Source: Scedosporium boydii
Taxonomy: Eukaryota > Ascomycota > Sordariomycetes > Microascales > Microascaceae
Direction: 5' to 3'
DNA: 64,000 nt
Assembly (NCBI GenBank): GCA_002221725.1
Contig: NJFT01000077.1
Coordinates: 1 to 64,000 of the forward strand
Shown: piece after piece, positions 61,850 to 64,000 of the stretch
Numbering within the stretch: the stretch's first letter is position 1
Layout of the letters: every line of letters starts with the position of its first letter
Program-made: the position numbers and the translations under genes
Notes under the pieces: model-generated
What the model saw: only the letters and a program-made list of their open reading frames with translations
Told to the model about the DNA's origin: nothing
The model's database searches: none

Positions 61850-61981
61850 TTAGAGGATCGGGGAAGATGAGTCTGAGAAACACAGAGCTGAGGGAAACCC
61901 TGCCAGATAACGAAACAAGGCCTGATGAATCGACGACGTCTTTCCAAGAGAAGAAACGCCGCCCCGGAAGTTGAAGCTCAT
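61850..61981 (-). other. Upstream ORF in the bZIP leader (43 codons)
   Basis: The only ATG in the roughly 500-nt leader examined opens a 43-codon frame (MSFNFRGGVSSLGK...) ending in TAA at 61850-61852, before the bZIP frame. It could control bZIP translation. No strong splice donor lies inside it, so I do not join it to the main frame. Confidence 0.4.
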
Positions 61982-64000
61982 TAACGGGCGAGATAGAAAA
62001 TCAGGACTCCGTTCTTATAAACTCAACGGTTAGTTTATGATGATTTGGCCGGGGATGGGTAGTCGACAAGAGTCTCGAATGGAAGCTCACACGCTTCAAC
62101 TGGCTCCAAAGCTTGTAGATCCCGATTCTGGAGACGAGGATATGCGCTGCCTAGAGTTTGAAGCTGTGGCTGATTGATCTGAACAATTATCGGGGTAAGA
62201 AAGGGGAGGATGGTTGATTGGGCTTATACAAGTCCTCGCTGCTGGGTTGCCCGATGCGGTGGCCGATTGGGAGGCTGAGGGGAGTGGATGGTGGATGCAA
62301 GTCTTGACACCGCCGCTTTGCTCTTTCAGTCTTTGACTTCTGAAAAGCGCCGAGCATTCGACACGATAGGTCGGGCTGCATATACGCTCGCACGGGTAAG
62401 GAATCGAAAAAGCCGGTGTAGGCTATCTTTGGAGGAGGTTGGATTTCTGCGCGTGGACGGCGGGCTGCTGAGCTGTACAGGACATGAGATCCAACGGCAG
62501 GGATTCATGCAGGTGGACTTCGAATGTAGCCGAGTCGATTAGGTAGAGCTCAAGTCGTGCGAATGCACATTCGGGTGTGCTCTCACACCTGGCCCACCCG
62601 AGCGGTAGAGGAGAACGGGGCTATCAGTAAAATATTGACTCCGTTCGCGTGTGTCTGTTTCCACTCAGTTGGTAAGATTGGGAAAGAAGAAAATAAACAT
62701 GAACGAGGTCAGGTTTGCAGCTGAAGCAGGACAACCAGACAGTTAAGGGTGGTGACCAAGTGGACTCCGAGCGGGTGGACAAGGGTGTGGGAAGGGTGCT
62801 CTTGATGCCGAGCACTGTACGAATGTGTTTTAGGCAAGACCTGGAGTTTGGTTCGTACTTCGTACCTTGAGAATCAGGAGAACCAAATTTTGCAAGATGC
62901 TCTCGTTGCAACTGGGAGGAAGATGTGCCAAACTTTTGAAAGCAGACAGCGACTACCGCGCCGCATTACCCGGGATACAAGCATATAAGTGAGAGGATCT
63001 AAGCAGATGCTTCAGAGGACTCAATCAACAGGTAATGTTCGGCTCAAACATTGGCACACCGAGTCTGTACGTGATGGCATGATGGGGGAAACGCCTCTTG
63101 AGTTGTGTTTCGCAGGGCAGCATCTGATTTGTACTGACCATAATACTTGGTACTGTCCAAGGAGGTGAAAATCCTGTGCAAAGTACATACAGGCTTGTAT
63201 AAGACCGTAGTAATCTAAATGGACTGAAGAAAATTCAGAGCAAAAGAGTGAGAGAAAAAAATACCCAGACTTAATACACCGCCGGTACCTAGGATGATGG
63301 TTGCAGTTGGCGTAGTAGGATGCCCGGGGAGGCTAGCCTTGGTCTCTGGCAGGGGTCTGTTAAGGGTTAAGGGTGTGGCTAGAAAGAAAAAAAAAAAAAA
63401 AAAGAAACAGGAAAAAAAAAAAGAAAGAAAAAAAAAGAAACAGGAAAAAAAAAAAGAAAGAAAAAAAGCGAGAACTGGAACAAGCCACTAGCCCAGGGGT
63501 GTGCACGAAGTACACTACACGACGCAGACTTTGTACTTGGAGGAAGACCCTTTCCAAGGATCCGTTGTGGATGGATGGGTCCCTGGCCAGTGAGAATGTG
63601 ACCTCATGTTGACATCCCCCGCGCCTGCACTAGAGCCAGTAATAACAGTATTTTGTAGTTGAATCACAGCTCGGAGTATGTGCTCGTTCGCGAGTGGAGG
63701 TCAGTAGATGGAAGGAGTGAGAGTCATAATCCGGAGAATATCCACGATCAGCTTGAGATTGTTAAACGTTAGAGAGGAACAGACATGCTCAAGGTGTAGG
63801 ACTCTCGCACTGGCGTACTTTGTAGTACTCGCTGTCTGACTGAGGTAAATCCGGAATCGCTTGTTTAGGGTCAAAGGCGTGTTGTCTGGGGTCTTCCAAC
63901 TAGAATGGATTTAATACGAACACCCGTGGTTTCTGGTGTCTGCCACGTTCAATCACCCTTCCCGAAGAACTCTAGGTGGGTCGCATCTCCGTGCGCATGC
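61982..64000. other. Intergenic to window end, no gene seen
   Basis: bZIP promoter, one TACTTCGTA (62856-62864), a near-match at 63505-63513, and a purine-rich tandem repeat (63381-63473). No protein-like frames. Confidence 0.55.
63381..63473 (+). repeat. Purine-rich 33-bp tandem repeat
   Basis: Almost pure purine, interrupted only by CAGG at 63408 and 63441. The unit from one CAGG to the next is 33 nt (A runs with GAAAG) and is present about twice, with a partial copy on the left. Confidence 0.8.

Overview
The window is nuclear DNA from a filamentous ascomycete (Pezizomycotina, most likely a Sordariomycete). Genes carry short introns (41-110 nt, GT...AG, often with a CTAAC/CTGAC branch site). 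Coding exons are GC-rich at third positions. There is a fungal Mediator tail subunit, a SEC12 with its glycine loop, an RTA1-family membrane protein and DUF5672 proteins. No operons, ribosome binding sites or CRISPR arrays are present. I rebuilt gene models by hand from reading frames and splice signals, so exon borders are predictions.

Layout, left to right. 0-10 kb: a secreted, probably GPI-anchored Ser/Thr-rich protein (+), an RTA1-like membrane protein (+), an unrecognised coiled-coil protein with an in-frame UAG (-) and a Whi5/Nrm1-type G1/S repressor (-). 12-20 kb: a nitrilase (-) and a 1,463-residue MED15/Gal11 (-). 20.7-35.5 kb: almost 15 kb with no convincing intact gene, only a stop-riddled pseudogene near 34.5-35.0 kb and many copies of one short palindrome. 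35.6-50 kb: aspartyl aminopeptidase (+), two divergently transcribed DUF5672 paralogues (- and +) flanking a 3.8-kb palindrome-rich gap, SEC12 (-) and an aldehyde dehydrogenase (-). 51.8-54.6 kb: a truncated GT32-type glycosyltransferase (+) and a conserved fungal protein with a probable frameshift (-). 59.6-62 kb: a bZIP transcription factor with a leader uORF (-). The rest is intergenic.

The housekeeping genes (MED15, SEC12, NRM1/WHI5-like, aspartyl aminopeptidase, ALDH) are unrelated in function and do not form a pathway or biosynthetic cluster. The two DUF5672 proteins and the GT32 relic are all membrane-anchored predicted glycan-modifying enzymes within 15 kb of each other.

The most striking unexplained signal is a dispersed palindromic 9-mer, TACGAAGTA/TACTTCGTA. 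I count 25 exact copies where about 0.5 would be expected by chance. All lie outside coding sequence, and several are arranged as hairpins or as longer perfect palindromes of 18-24 bp. Other points are a cluster of decayed genes (34.5 kb, 52 kb, 53.5 kb, possibly 6.6 kb) and a tRNA-like pol III box pair at 56 kb.
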